From: Clostridia bacterium
Lineage (GTDB): Bacteria; Bacillota; Clostridia; Lachnospirales; Lachnospiraceae
Reading direction: 5' to 3'
Length of the DNA: 64,000 nt
Assembly (NCBI GenBank): GCA_910574835.1
Contig: CAJTDE010000020.1
Location: 16,633 to 80,632, forward strand
Positions 24,024 to 32,754 of this stretch are shown here, in pieces. Position 1 is the stretch's first letter. Every line of letters begins with the position of its first letter. The position numbers were made by a program, and so were the translations under genes. The notes under the pieces are model-generated. The model saw only the letters and a program-made list of their open reading frames with translations. It did not search any database and was not told the DNA's origin.

Positions 24024-26444
24024 TTAGAAGCCCATTCCGCTTAAATAGCTGCTCTGAGAGTTCATCTGAGAAATCAGCGTCTCTAACTGTGTAAACTGGC
24101 TGATGTAGCGATCCTGCTCGGATTTTAAGCGGGTCTTCAGATTCTCCAGAATCTTATCTATATCGTCAATCTCACTTTGCAAGGAATTGCTCTTCACACT
24201 GGTGGGCGCATGGGTGGAACCTGCTTTTTCAATCAAAATACCCTTTGTTGCACCCATAGTCTTCACATACTTATCCATTGTGTTCTTCAAATTAGATGCA
24301 ATACCATCTGCTGCGGTAAATGCTTCCTTTACTGCGTCCGGATTCTTCTCCAATGCTGCTTTAAACTTCGTCTCATCAAAGGAAAGCTTACCATTATCCT
24401 GCCAGCTGCCGGATACGGAGATTCCCATCGCTTCCATTGCCTGCTGATCCTTCGGTAAAATTGCCCACCGCAGATCGTCAGCCAGGCCGCGAAGCTCACT
24501 GGAACCGAAGAGGATACCGGCCTTCGCCTTTTCCTCCCAGAGCTTGATCTCGCTCTCGCTCATTTCCTTCTTCTGATCATCCGTCAGCGGAAAATAATCA
24601 TTGTCCGGGCGGGTGCTCACATGAGAGTTCACAAGCTCCAGAATCTCATTGTATTCCTTTACCATATCGGAAATGGCGCTTATCATCTTCTCGGAATTGA
24701 CATTGGTTTCAAAAGTCACCGCGTCCTCCGGGTCCGTGCTAATTGTGCCGTCCTCTTTATAGCCGAACTCTCCCTTGGCTGTCACATTCAGACCGTCAAT
24801 AGAGAAGCTGTTGCTTCCTCTGGTCAGCTCAACTATTTCATCGGAACCCGCATACTTCACGGCAACGATAGCATCCTGACCGTCTGTGACAGTATAACCC
24901 TTGCCGCCATCTGCGGGATCTTGTTCCCCGAACAAAAGCGCTGCCGCGTCGCCGGCATTCGGATCATCGCTGGCCTCTATCTTGATAGAACCGGAAGCGC
25001 CTCCTACGGTAGATTCCATCACAAACTTATCCGCAGTGGACATATAGGAGATTTTCACTCCGGCGTCGGACTCATTAATCTTCTTCATAATGGAAGAAAT
25101 GGAATCCTTACCCGTAAATTCAAATTCCTTACCATTGATCTTCATCTTGTAGGTCTTGTCAGGGTCCATACTCTCCGCACCCTTCAAACCGGAATTTTGA
25201 ATACTTGTATTAAGATTCAGACGATTGGATTCTCCTGCCACAATTCCCAGGCCGCCATGAGAGGCCATAAGAGACTGGCTTCCTCCCGTAATAGTCAAGG
25301 TAGAAGTGGTATCTTCTACGGAATTGCCATTCTCATCTTTCTTATTCGGCACGGTGGTCTTAAAGGAAAGCTTATTGTTTTCATCCAGATCAACTTCCAC
25401 TCTTCCCTTTCCAAAAGCGGCGTCCAGACTTTTCTGCAGTTCTTCCTTCACATACTCCAAACCGCCGTCTCCGTCCTTTGCATTGGCTTCAATGTCCGCT
25501 GCTGACGGAAGTTCAATCGATTTGTTGGTACCGTTGTAGCTGAATGTCAAGCTCTTTCCGCCAAAACGCTGAGCAAGTGTCTGCTTCTCCGACAATTCCG
25601 CCGGCTTACCTGCAAGGGTTCCTCCATTTGCCTCACTCTTAATCTCCAGGCCGTTCTTTTTGTCTTTTTTGGCTTGGTCGTACAGCTCCTTGTAGCCCAT
25701 AGCTTCCATAGCGGAGCCGCCGGTCAAGGTCACCTCATTCCCTTTACTGGAAATGGTAAATCTTCCTCCGGCTGTTCCGATTTCCACAAAATCGGCCAAT
25801 GTTCCCTTCTTGGAAGACCCCGTATAGCTTACTTCTACCTTGGCCATTGCCTCATTGATTGCCTTAGCCGCATCTTCTACATTATCAAAAGGCTCTCCTG
25901 TTCCGTAAGGAATGGAAACGCTGTAGCTCTTATCTCCCACCTTAAAGGTAAGGCTCTTCCCGGCCAATGTGCTGATATCCATCTCGCCGGTCTCAATCCC
26001 GCTGGTTGTCAGCTTCCGGTCGGACACGGCCCCGTTTGACATCATCTGGGCATTCTTTGCCATCTGCTTGATACCCATAATCGTTACGTTTGCCGCCGCT
26101 GTCTTATTTGCCCCGGTTACGCCGATAAACTTACTGTTCTTTCCTATCACAGATGTGCTGGCCGATCCCCAGAAAGCATCACTGAACAGGTTTGTACTGG
26201 AAGACATGGTAGATGTATACTTATTGGCAAATGCAATCATCTTATCACTGATATTCCGATATGCTTCCTGCTGCCACTCAAGTTTCGTCTTTTTCTGCTG
26301 CTGTTTGGTGATCTTCGTCTGTGTCCCCGCGGTCATTCCCTCGATCAATTCGTCTCTGTCCAGTCCGCTGGCCAGTCCGCCGTATCCTCTCAAGCTTGAC
26401 ATTGCCTTGTTGGTAGATCCACTTAAACTGCTTATGCTAGCCAT
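24024..26444 (-). CDS. fliD: Flagellar filament capping protein FliD
   Basis: 806 residues, longer than the 450-700 common for FliD. The N-terminal domain (about 1-110) starts MASISSLSGSTNKAMSSLRG and contains GLDRDELIEGMTAGTQTKI and NLFSDAFWGSAS. The C-terminal domain has MVKEYNEILELVNSHVS, then DDLRWAILPKDQQAMEAMGI, and ends QLETLISQMNSQSSYLSGMGF-like. The middle holds long variable outer domains with several beta-rich repeats, which explains the length. The cap promotes flagellin assembly at the filament tip and can bind host surfaces. The ATG at 26444 follows AAGGAG; the upstream in-frame codons lack family similarity. A sigma-28-type promoter lies 124 bases upstream. Confidence 0.95.
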   Translation of the reverse strand: MASISSLSGSTNKAMSSLRGYGGLASGLDRDELIEGMTAGTQTKITKQQQKKTKLEWQQEAYRNISDKMIAFANKYTSTMSSSTNLFSDAFWGSASTSVIGKNSKFIGVTGANKTAAANVTIMGIKQMAKNAQMMSNGAVSDRKLTTSGIETGEMDISTLAGKSLTFKVGDKSYSVSIPYGTGEPFDNVEDAAKAINEAMAKVEVSYTGSSKKGTLADFVEIGTAGGRFTISSKGNEVTLTGGSAMEAMGYKELYDQAKKDKKNGLEIKSEANGGTLAGKPAELSEKQTLAQRFGGKSLTFSYNGTNKSIELPSAADIEANAKDGDGGLEYVKEELQKSLDAAFGKGRVEVDLDENNKLSFKTTVPNKKDENGNSVEDTTSTLTITGGSQSLMASHGGLGIVAGESNRLNLNTSIQNSGLKGAESMDPDKTYKMKINGKEFEFTGKDSISSIMKKINESDAGVKISYMSTADKFVMESTVGGASGSIKIEASDDPNAGDAAALLFGEQDPADGGKGYTVTDGQDAIVAVKYAGSDEIVELTRGSNSFSIDGLNVTAKGEFGYKEDGTISTDPEDAVTFETNVNSEKMISAISDMVKEYNEILELVNSHVSTRPDNDYFPLTDDQKKEMSESEIKLWEEKAKAGILFGSSELRGLADDLRWAILPKDQQAMEAMGISVSGSWQDNGKLSFDETKFKAALEKNPDAVKEAFTAADGIASNLKNTMDKYVKTMGATKGILIEKAGSTHAPTSVKSNSLQSEIDDIDKILENLKTRLKSEQDRYISQFTQLETLISQMNSQSSYLSGMGF

Positions 26445-26567
26445 ATTAACCACTCCTTTTATCTCTTTTTCTTTGTTGCGATTCTCCTGCAGCGCCTCTT
26501 CCGGGGACCCTCCAAAGCAGAACCGATATTTCATTTTTATACATTTTCGAAATTACTCTGTACTTAT

Positions 26568-26594
26568 TTATCGGCATATAGTATACTTTAGTTA
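26568..26594 (-). promoter_or_regulatory. Sigma-28-type promoter of fliD
   Basis: The minus strand reads TAAC (26594-26591), a 15-bp spacer and a perfect GCCGATAA (26575-26568). It lies in the divergent gap between fliD and parA. Confidence 0.75.
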
Positions 26595-26659
26595 ATACTT
26601 GAATTTATTTTTATGACTGACAACGATTTTCAGAAATTAGAGAAACGGAGGAATTTACC

Positions 26660-27451
26660 TTGGCTACTATCATTGCACTTACCAATCAGAAGGGTGGGGT
26701 TGGCAAGACCACAACTTCAAGTGCTTTGGCAGCCGGACTTACCAGAGAGGGCAAAAAAGTACTTGGCATTGACCTGGACCCCCAGGGAAATTTTGGGTTC
26801 AGTCTCGGCCTTGATATCGAAGATTCAAAGACCATTTATGAGGTATTTAAATATCAGGTTCCTATCGAAGCTGCCATTCAGCCTACGGAATACTGTGATC
26901 TCATTACTTCCAATATTCTTTTAAGCAGCGCGGAGCTGGAGTTTAACGAGCCCGGAAGAGAGCTGATGCTGAAAAGGCTTCTGATGCCGATAGAGGATCG
27001 CTATGATTTTATCATCATCGACACGCCGCCGGCTCTGAATATTCTGACGGTCAATGCCTATGCGGCGGCTGATTATCTCATCATTCCTATGGTTGCGGAG
27101 ATTCTCAGTATCGTGGGCGTTGCACAGATTAAGGAAACCATCAATTCCGTCCAGCAGTCCGTGAATCCCAACCTTCATGTCCTGGGGATTGTACTGACAA
27201 AGTTTAACCGGCGTACCATTCTGGCCCGGGAGGTGAAGGAGATGGCGGAGAATATTGCCGCCCAAATTCACAGCTCCGTATTCGAGATACAGATCCGGCC
27301 CAGCGTGACCGTTGCGGAGGCTCCGGCCCACGGAGAGAGTATTTATGACTATTCTCCGCTTTCCAAGCCCTCCTTAGATTACAAGGCATTTGTACGGGAG
27401 GTATTGTATAAGATCAGTCAACAGGAGGTTCTTCATGGCACGCAAAAGTAA
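26660..27451 (+). CDS. ParA/Soj-family ATPase
   Basis: 263 residues. Deviant Walker A is NQKGGVGKTTTSSAL (about 9-23), Walker A' is GIDLDPQGN and Walker B is FIIIDTPPALN. Proteins of this type position chromosomes, plasmids or large complexes by dynamic ATP-dependent binding to DNA. The start is TTG at 26660, eight bases after ACGGAGG. There is no ParB gene next to it; the following gene overlaps by 17 bases and encodes a repeat-rich ComFB-domain protein. Divergent from fliD, this ATPase could position a flagellar or competence-like complex, but that is inference. Confidence 0.93.
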   Translation: MATIIALTNQKGGVGKTTTSSALAAGLTREGKKVLGIDLDPQGNFGFSLGLDIEDSKTIYEVFKYQVPIEAAIQPTEYCDLITSNILLSSAELEFNEPGRELMLKRLLMPIEDRYDFIIIDTPPALNILTVNAYAAADYLIIPMVAEILSIVGVAQIKETINSVQQSVNPNLHVLGIVLTKFNRRTILAREVKEMAENIAAQIHSSVFEIQIRPSVTVAEAPAHGESIYDYSPLSKPSLDYKAFVREVLYKISQQEVLHGTQK

Positions 27452-28436
27452 TAAGACGGCACATGTTTTGAATTTACTCTCGGGAGGGGAACCGGAAAAG
27501 GAAGTGCAGCAGCCTCAGGAAGCAAAGACTGAGGCTGAAACTACGACTGTGAAAGAAAAACCGGAGCCGGCGAAGGCCGAAGCTGCTCCCGCTCCGGCTC
27601 CGACGCCTGCAATCACCCAGGCGGCCGCACCGGAGGTTCCTTCTAATATTTCGATTATTGACAACGGAGCGAAGGAAGCCGACGCCTTAGCAGCGCAGAT
27701 TCATGAAGAGCTTTTGAAGGAGCTGGAAAAAGAAGAAGGGGCTGCGGTGACCGCTTCGGCTCTTGTGGAAGAGCCTTCAAAAATGGAAGAGGGTTCCCAA
27801 AAGGTGGAAAATGCAGCCATATCGGAAGCTCCTAAGCCGGAAAACATTCCTGCCGCGGAGCCTCAAAAAACTGAAACTCCTTCCGCTTCTGCTGCCGAAG
27901 CGCCTAAGGCTGAAATACCCGCTGCTCCTGCTACAGAAGCACCTAAAGCTGAGATACCCGCTGCTCCTGCTGCCGAAGCGCCTGAGGCTGAAATACCTGC
28001 CGCTCCTGTCACGGAACAACCCAAGGCTGAAACTCCTACTGCTTCTCCGGAAGCTTCTAATGCAGAAATTTCCGCTCCCACCCCGGCAGAACCGGAGCCG
28101 GAACAGGAAGAAGTTTTAGAGCTTTCACCCGATCCGCTGACAAAACCGGAACCCCCGGCAGAACCGGAACCGGATTATGTGATGCTGAATGTGATGCAGC
28201 GTATAGTGGAGGACAAAATCATTTATTTTATGAAACAGTTTGAGGTCTGTACCTGTCCGCGCTGCAAGGCGGATACAATTGCCCTTACGCTGAGCGGGCT
28301 TCCGTCCAAATATAAAATTGTAGATAAGTTCGCGGTGGATCCCCTGGTGAGCTACTACACCGGCCGGCTTATCAGCCAGGTTACGGTGGAGGCTTTGAAG
28401 GCTTGTACCCAGGTAAAGGACAATCCCCGCCATTGA
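27435..28436 (+). CDS. ComFB-domain protein with Pro/Ala/Glu-rich repeat linker
   Basis: 333 residues. The first 250 are low-complexity and rich in Pro, Ala and Glu, and include 13-residue tandem repeats (APKAEIPAAPATE and variants). The last 90 residues form a ComFB domain: DYVMLNVMQRIVEDKI, then CTCPRCKADTIALTLSGLP with three Cys, then DKFAVDPLV. ComFB was named from the late competence operon of Bacillus, and relatives have been reported to bind cyclic dinucleotides. The start ATG at 27435 has AGGAGG upstream and lies inside the parA 3' end, so the two proteins are coupled. The long flexible linker could tether the ComFB domain to ParA or a membrane partner. Confidence 0.85.
   Translation: MARKSNKTAHVLNLLSGGEPEKEVQQPQEAKTEAETTTVKEKPEPAKAEAAPAPAPTPAITQAAAPEVPSNISIIDNGAKEADALAAQIHEELLKELEKEEGAAVTASALVEEPSKMEEGSQKVENAAISEAPKPENIPAAEPQKTETPSASAAEAPKAEIPAAPATEAPKAEIPAAPAAEAPEAEIPAAPVTEQPKAETPTASPEASNAEISAPTPAEPEPEQEEVLELSPDPLTKPEPPAEPEPDYVMLNVMQRIVEDKIIYFMKQFEVCTCPRCKADTIALTLSGLPSKYKIVDKFAVDPLVSYYTGRLISQVTVEALKACTQVKDNPRH
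27900..28016 (+). repeat. Three 39-bp tandem repeats in the ComFB-domain gene
   Basis: Units at 27900-27938, 27939-27977 and 27978-28016, each coding for 13 residues (APKAEIPAAPATE type), with degenerate units on both sides. In-frame change of copy number is possible. Confidence 0.85.
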
Positions 28437-28526
28437 TATACCTTCCCGGTCCCGGCAATTATCCCCGGTATTTGCCGGACAGGCAGAGAATTTATAAGAA
28501 ATACCTACAGAAATCGGAGTCATTTT

Positions 28527-29255
28527 ATGGAACACGAAGCACATACTTCCTATACGGATATCAATACGCTCCCGGAGATACCGAAAGATTTTGCAAACCA
28601 GGCTTATCAATTTCAAGAGCTGATGATGATGTACAATTGCGCCATCCGGGAGGTCCGTACCAAGCTTGAGGTTTTGAATGACGAGCTGAGCATCCGCCAT
28701 AAGCGCAACCCCATCAAGCACATTACCTCACGCATCAAACGGCCTTTGAGCATTATTCAAAAGCTGCAGCGTTATGACGCTCCCTTCACGGTGGAGGCTG
28801 TGGAGGAAATGCTGAATGATGTGGCCGGCATCCGGGTTATCTGTTCCTTTATTGATGATATTTATGCCATTGCGGATATGCTGCTTCAGCAGGATGATAT
28901 TACACTTATCCGCCAAAAAGATTATATTCAGGCTCCCAAGCCCAACGGCTACCGCAGCCTGCACTTAATTGTGCAGATTCCGGTATTTTTTTCCGAGCAG
29001 AAGCGAAATATGCGTGTGGAGGTACAGATCCGCACAATCGCTATGGATTTCTGGGCCAGTGTGGATCATCAGCTTAAATATAAGCAGGATGTGGAGAATC
29101 CGGAGGCTGTTTCTGCCGAATTGAAGGAATGTGCGGAGATAATCGCCCAGACAGATGCCAGGATGCTTGCGATCAAGAATCAGATTTACTGCAATGAAAA
29201 GCTTCACAAGTCCTGGCAGGATAAATTTGAAAAGCTGGAGATACCATTAAAATAG
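28527..29255 (+). CDS. Small alarmone synthetase, RelQ/YjbM type
   Basis: 242 residues with a single RelA/SpoT synthetase domain and no HD hydrolase, TGS or ACT domain. Landmarks are IKHITSRIKRPLSIIQKL, then DVAGIRVICSFIDDIYAI with the catalytic-site region, PKPNGYRSLHLIVQIP and VEVQIRTIAMDFWASVDHQL. It makes (p)ppGpp from ATP and GDP/GTP. It starts 90 bases after the ComFB gene, behind a weak ribosome binding site, and closes the plus-strand cassette with a strong terminator. Confidence 0.95.
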   Translation: MEHEAHTSYTDINTLPEIPKDFANQAYQFQELMMMYNCAIREVRTKLEVLNDELSIRHKRNPIKHITSRIKRPLSIIQKLQRYDAPFTVEAVEEMLNDVAGIRVICSFIDDIYAIADMLLQQDDITLIRQKDYIQAPKPNGYRSLHLIVQIPVFFSEQKRNMRVEVQIRTIAMDFWASVDHQLKYKQDVENPEAVSAELKECAEIIAQTDARMLAIKNQIYCNEKLHKSWQDKFEKLEIPLK

Positions 29256-29266
29256 TAAAGCAAAAA

Positions 29267-29317
29267 AATCCTCATAGAAATTCTCCTTCGTTATTGCAAG
29301 GGATTTCTATGAGGATT
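29267..29317 (+). terminator. Terminator of the ParA-ComFB-RelQ cassette
   Basis: AATCCTCATAGAAAT and ATTTCTATGAGGATT pair perfectly over 15 bp and are followed by CTTTTTCTTC. The A-run on the left also allows termination from the minus strand. Confidence 0.95.
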
Positions 29318-29376
29318 CTTTTTCTTCTATCAGCTTCAAGCTTTTGAATGCTGCTTCCTGTGTTTCCGGATAAATC

Positions 29377-29970
29377 CTATCCCTCCGCCACAGTCTCCAT
29401 CTCTTTTGCCACCTGCTCCTCACAGGATCGCATAGCGTCAATAGTCATGGAAAACAGCTTATCCAGCTCCCATCCCAAAACCTCCGCACCGTCGCGGATC
29501 ACATCCCGGGAGCAGCCGGCCGCAAAGCGTTTGTCCTTGAATTTCTTCTTGAGACTGGAAACCTCCATATCCATCACGCTCTTGGAAGGACGCATCCGCG
29601 CCGCCGCCCCGATAAGGCCGGTCAGCTCGTCTGCGGCAAAAAGAATTTTCTCCATCTCATGCTCCGGTTTCACATCACTTACCAAACCATAGCCATGACT
29701 GCACACCGCATGAATCAGCTCGTCTTCTGCGTCGCCTTCTTTTAAAAGCTCCGGAGCCTTCCGGCAGTGCTCTTCCGGGTACAATTCAAAATCAATATCA
29801 TGAAGAAGTCCGGCAATGCCCCAGAAGTCCTCTTCCTCTCCGTATCCAAGCTCCTTTGCATACCAGCGCATAACGCCCTCCACGGTCAGGCCGTGAAGAA
29901 TATGAAAAGGTTCCTTATTGTACTTCCTAAGCAGCGAAAGCGCCTGCTCTCTTGTCAATGCTGTTTTCAT
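29377..29970 (-). CDS. HD-domain hydrolase
   Basis: 197 residues. HD-superfamily metal ligands are seen as H in HILHGLTVEGVMRW, HD in GLLHDIDFELYPEEH, H in HAVCSHGYG and D in FAADELTGLI. This is the pattern of the small putative phosphohydrolases related to YqeK and similar HDIG proteins. The substrate is unknown. The start ATG at 29970 has AGGAGAG upstream, supplied by a family-2 repeat. It follows the nucleoside-kinase-like gene 98 bases downstream. Confidence 0.88.
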   Translation of the reverse strand: MKTALTREQALSLLRKYNKEPFHILHGLTVEGVMRWYAKELGYGEEEDFWGIAGLLHDIDFELYPEEHCRKAPELLKEGDAEDELIHAVCSHGYGLVSDVKPEHEMEKILFAADELTGLIGAAARMRPSKSVMDMEVSSLKKKFKDKRFAAGCSRDVIRDGAEVLGWELDKLFSMTIDAMRSCEEQVAKEMETVAEG

Positions 29971-29983
29971 CTTATCTTCTCTC

Positions 29984-30066
29984 CTATTCCAGTTCCGTAA
30001 TATCTCTTCCAATACACCCGTATAAAATCAATTTCCAGTCACAAATGCATGTGCCTGTAAATCGAT
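29984..30066 (-). repeat. Family-2 intergenic repeat, second full copy
   Basis: On the minus strand it runs from AAATCGATTTACAG through CTGGAAATTGATTT to AGATATTACGGAACTGG and ends in AATAGGAG, directly before the HD-hydrolase start. It begins within two bases of the kinase stop codon. Most positions match the copy at 3593-3677. Confidence 0.85.
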
Positions 30067-30067
30067 T

Positions 30068-31726
30068 TTACACCCGGAAGCATCCGCCCCCGATAAATTC
30101 CCGCACCAAGGAATTATCCGGAATAAAGGAGCTGTCCACGCCCAGGAAATAATCCAGGAACTTCAAAAGACGTTTGGCCTCCAGGTATTCCGGCTCCTCC
30201 CGCCCGATTCCGAAAAGCAAAGGCTCCGCATACTGCTTCAATACCGCCAGCTCATAGATCAGCGCGGAGTTGAACATCGCATCCGCTTCCTCCTGATAGG
30301 GGAAAATATTTTCATCCTCTCCCCGGCGCACGGAAGGCCACATACTGATCGTCCGGGCCGCTCCTGAGCCTCTTGTCCTGGCATCCCGCACCATTCGGCG
30401 GATCAGACGCCCGTCCGTGGTGGGAATCCGGTTATGTTCATCTACATTGAGCTGTGTCAATGCGCTGATATAGATCTTAAACTTACTCTCCCTGGGCAGG
30501 CTGTAGGAAAGCTTGTCATTGAGACAATGAATCCCCTCCAATACCAGAATATCCTCGTCTCCCAGAGTCATATAATCTCCGTTGTACTCCTTCTTCCCCA
30601 GCTTAAAATTAAAACGGGGAATCTCCACAGTCTTTCCGGACAAAAGCTCGCTCATCTGCTGATTAAACAGCTCCACATCCACAGCCTCCAGGCACTCGAA
30701 GTTATAATTGCCATCCTCGTCCTTCGGCGTCATCTCCCGTTCCACAAAATAATTATCCACGGCAATGGGATGAGGTCTGAGTCCTGCCGCTTTAAGCTGA
30801 ATGGACAGCCGGTGGGAAAATGTTGTCTTTCCGGATGAGGAAGGGCCTGCAATCATAATAAACTTCCGGCTCCTGTCCTCCGCAATGGTCCGGGCAATCT
30901 CCGCAATCTTACGCTCCTGCAGCGCCTCCTGAGCCATCACAAGATCCTGCATGCCTCCCCTGGAAATACAGTCATTCAGCTCTCCTACCGTAGAAACCTC
31001 AAGCATATCCCCCCAGGAAACCGATTCCTTCATCACCTGGAATACCTTGTGCTGCGGCTTAAAGGGCGGCACGGTATCCGGCTGCTTCTGCAGGGGGAAC
31101 TGAATCACAAAGCCCGCATCATAAAGATAAAGCTCAAAATACTTCAGATAACTGGTATCCGGAACCATATACCCATAGTAATAGTCCTCAAAATTCCCAA
31201 GCTTGTAGATATTCACCCGGGAAGCCCTGCGGTAACGGAACAGCTTTTCCTTGTCATACATCTTATGAGCATGGAAAATAGCAAGAGCCTCGTCCGTGTT
31301 GACATTGCGCTTTTCAATAGGCATAGCCTGCCCGGCCAGCTCCAGCATTTTTTCCTTGATCCTCGCCAAAAGCTCCTCATTCAAAAGCAGATCCCCTTCC
31401 AGGGTACAGTAGTAACCATTGCTTAAGGAGTACTGAACCTGAGCACGATGTATCCTGTCGTGACCTATCACCTTATAGACAGCCTTCATCAAAAGCAGCG
31501 TCATACTCCGCCGATAGGTCTGCTGACCGATAAAGGTAGCCGTGGTAAGAAAATCAAGCTCACAGTCTGAACTCAGCTTTTTTGAAAGCTCCTGAAGCTT
31601 ATTGTTCACAGATACCAGAACAATATCGTAGGGATAGTCCTTCTGGCAATCCTTCGCAATCGTTTGATAAGCAGTTCCTTCCGGATACTCATAAACCTTC
31701 CCGTCAATCGTTACTTTGTAATCCAT
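30068..31726 (-). CDS. Uridine kinase-family nucleoside kinase with ThrRS-like N-terminal domains
   Basis: 552 residues. The N-terminal 60 residues look like a TGS domain (IDGKVYEYPEGTAYQTIA). Residues about 60-260 resemble the second additional domain of threonyl-tRNA synthetase, which edits mischarged tRNA. From about 285 on there is a P-loop kinase of the uridine kinase/phosphoribulokinase family: IAGPSSSGKTTFSHRLS (Walker A), DNYFVEREMTP and ILVLEGIHCLNDKLS. This fused family is widespread in Clostridia; its substrate is not settled. A full-length family-1 repeat and TAGGAGG lie directly upstream of the ATG at 31726. Confidence 0.9.
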   Translation of the reverse strand: MDYKVTIDGKVYEYPEGTAYQTIAKDCQKDYPYDIVLVSVNNKLQELSKKLSSDCELDFLTTATFIGQQTYRRSMTLLLMKAVYKVIGHDRIHRAQVQYSLSNGYYCTLEGDLLLNEELLARIKEKMLELAGQAMPIEKRNVNTDEALAIFHAHKMYDKEKLFRYRRASRVNIYKLGNFEDYYYGYMVPDTSYLKYFELYLYDAGFVIQFPLQKQPDTVPPFKPQHKVFQVMKESVSWGDMLEVSTVGELNDCISRGGMQDLVMAQEALQERKIAEIARTIAEDRSRKFIMIAGPSSSGKTTFSHRLSIQLKAAGLRPHPIAVDNYFVEREMTPKDEDGNYNFECLEAVDVELFNQQMSELLSGKTVEIPRFNFKLGKKEYNGDYMTLGDEDILVLEGIHCLNDKLSYSLPRESKFKIYISALTQLNVDEHNRIPTTDGRLIRRMVRDARTRGSGAARTISMWPSVRRGEDENIFPYQEEADAMFNSALIYELAVLKQYAEPLLFGIGREEPEYLEAKRLLKFLDYFLGVDSSFIPDNSLVREFIGGGCFRV

Positions 31727-31744
31727 ATGTGCCCTCCTATTAAA

Positions 31745-31861
31745 AGTCGCTGCGCGACAGCACTAAAGGGTAAAGCTGCTTCGGCACACCGGTAATGAGT
31801 GAAACTTTTATTCGAAAAAGCACTCATAAAAGTTCCTCTCGTGCGCCTTTACAGCTTTACC
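31745..31861 (-). repeat. Family-1 hairpin repeat copy between nif3-like and kinase genes
   Basis: 117 bases. The outer arms are GGTAAAGCTG/CAGCTTTACC; compared with the copy at 49841 both arms changed together (TC to CT and GA to AG), so pairing is kept. On its upstream side lies an extra 45-base segment (31863-31910) with CCAGC/GCTGG ends, also present next to the 49841 copy. A family-2 tail (31911-31926) adjoins that, so three repeat pieces fill the gap between the two genes. Confidence 0.92.
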
Positions 31862-31928
31862 GTCCAGCATAAATTATTTCTAATAAATACTTGACATTTC
31901 TTAGCTGGACTATTCCAGTTCCATAATC

Positions 31929-32702
31929 CTAAACCACCAAAAACGGCTGCCTCACCGCCTCCGTATATATGGTAAGCTCCGGAAAATTCCGCTCCACAAA
32001 GCTCTTTAGATCCGCAATAAAAATATGTTCAATCCCGTAATGTCCGGCATCAATGACCGCCACACCGCAATCCTCCATGTCAATTCCCGTATGGTGATCA
32101 ATATCCCCCGTAATCAACACATCCGCCCCAGACATAAGGGCCGGCTTCGCCATGCTCTTCCCCGCCCCCGGCGACAGGGCGGCGATTCTTACCGTCTTAT
32201 TCAAGTCCCCGAAAACCTTTACATTCGGCAGATGAAACCGCTCCTTCACAAGCCCCGCACATTCCTCCAGGGTCATAGAAGCGGGAAGGCTTCCCACCCG
32301 TCCGATCCCTTCCCCGTCAAAGACCTCCTCCAGCACAAAGGTATCCGTAAGCTCCAGAAAAGAAGCCGCAAGCTCCGCCATTCCCATCACATCATAATTC
32401 GTATGCATGGCGTAATAAGAAATATTACCCCGAATCAATCGAATCAGCCGTTCTCCCACATAATCATCTGTGGTAACGGATTTGATGCTTCCGAAAATCA
32501 TAGGATGATGGGTCAGAAGAAGATCCGCCTTCTCCTTAAGCGCCCTGTCAATCACTCCGTCCGTAGCATCCAGAGCAATGTACACGCTCCTTACCTCCTG
32601 CTCCCGATCTCCTGCCAGAAGCCCTACATTGTCCCAATCACAGGCATAGATTCTCGGATACCGCTCTTCTATCTTCTCAATCAAATCCTGGCATTTTATC
32701 AT
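31929..32702 (-). CDS. Nif3-like dinuclear metal centre protein
   Basis: 257 residues of the NIF3/GCH1-type-1-like family. Metal ligands are visible in LLTHHPMIF, in ISYYAMHTNYD and in the C-terminal DAGHYGIEHI. Members form hexamers with two metal ions; function is unclear though the family often follows trmK. The ATG at 32702 (MIKCQDLIEKI) was chosen because GGGAGGGG lies upstream and family members begin there. It follows trmK by 52 bases. Confidence 0.93.
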   Translation of the reverse strand: MIKCQDLIEKIEERYPRIYACDWDNVGLLAGDREQEVRSVYIALDATDGVIDRALKEKADLLLTHHPMIFGSIKSVTTDDYVGERLIRLIRGNISYYAMHTNYDVMGMAELAASFLELTDTFVLEEVFDGEGIGRVGSLPASMTLEECAGLVKERFHLPNVKVFGDLNKTVRIAALSPGAGKSMAKPALMSGADVLITGDIDHHTGIDMEDCGVAVIDAGHYGIEHIFIADLKSFVERNFPELTIYTEAVRQPFLVV

Positions 32703-32726
32703 AAAACTCTGCCCCTCCCATTTAAA

Positions 32727-32738
32727 AGTCGCTGCGCG
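32727..32738 (-). repeat. Relic of the family-1 repeat
   Basis: AGTCGCTGCGCG, the first 12 bases of the family-1 element, sits 25 bases from the nif3-like start and just before its GGGAGGGG ribosome binding site. Everything else of the element is missing. The position relative to the gene is the same as for full copies. Confidence 0.55.
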
Positions 32739-32754
32739 GAACATTACTTCACCA

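Noticed and set aside
13001..26444. Prophage or phage tail module
   Set aside because: The Gln/Asn/Ser-rich proteins resemble tail proteins at first sight, but neighbours are FliD, FliS and chemoreceptors, and no integrase, terminase, portal or lysis gene is present.
26660..27451. Plasmid or integrated element partition locus
   Set aside because: No ParB, replication gene or attachment site accompanies the ParA. The next gene is a ComFB-domain protein, so a positioning role on the chromosome is more likely.
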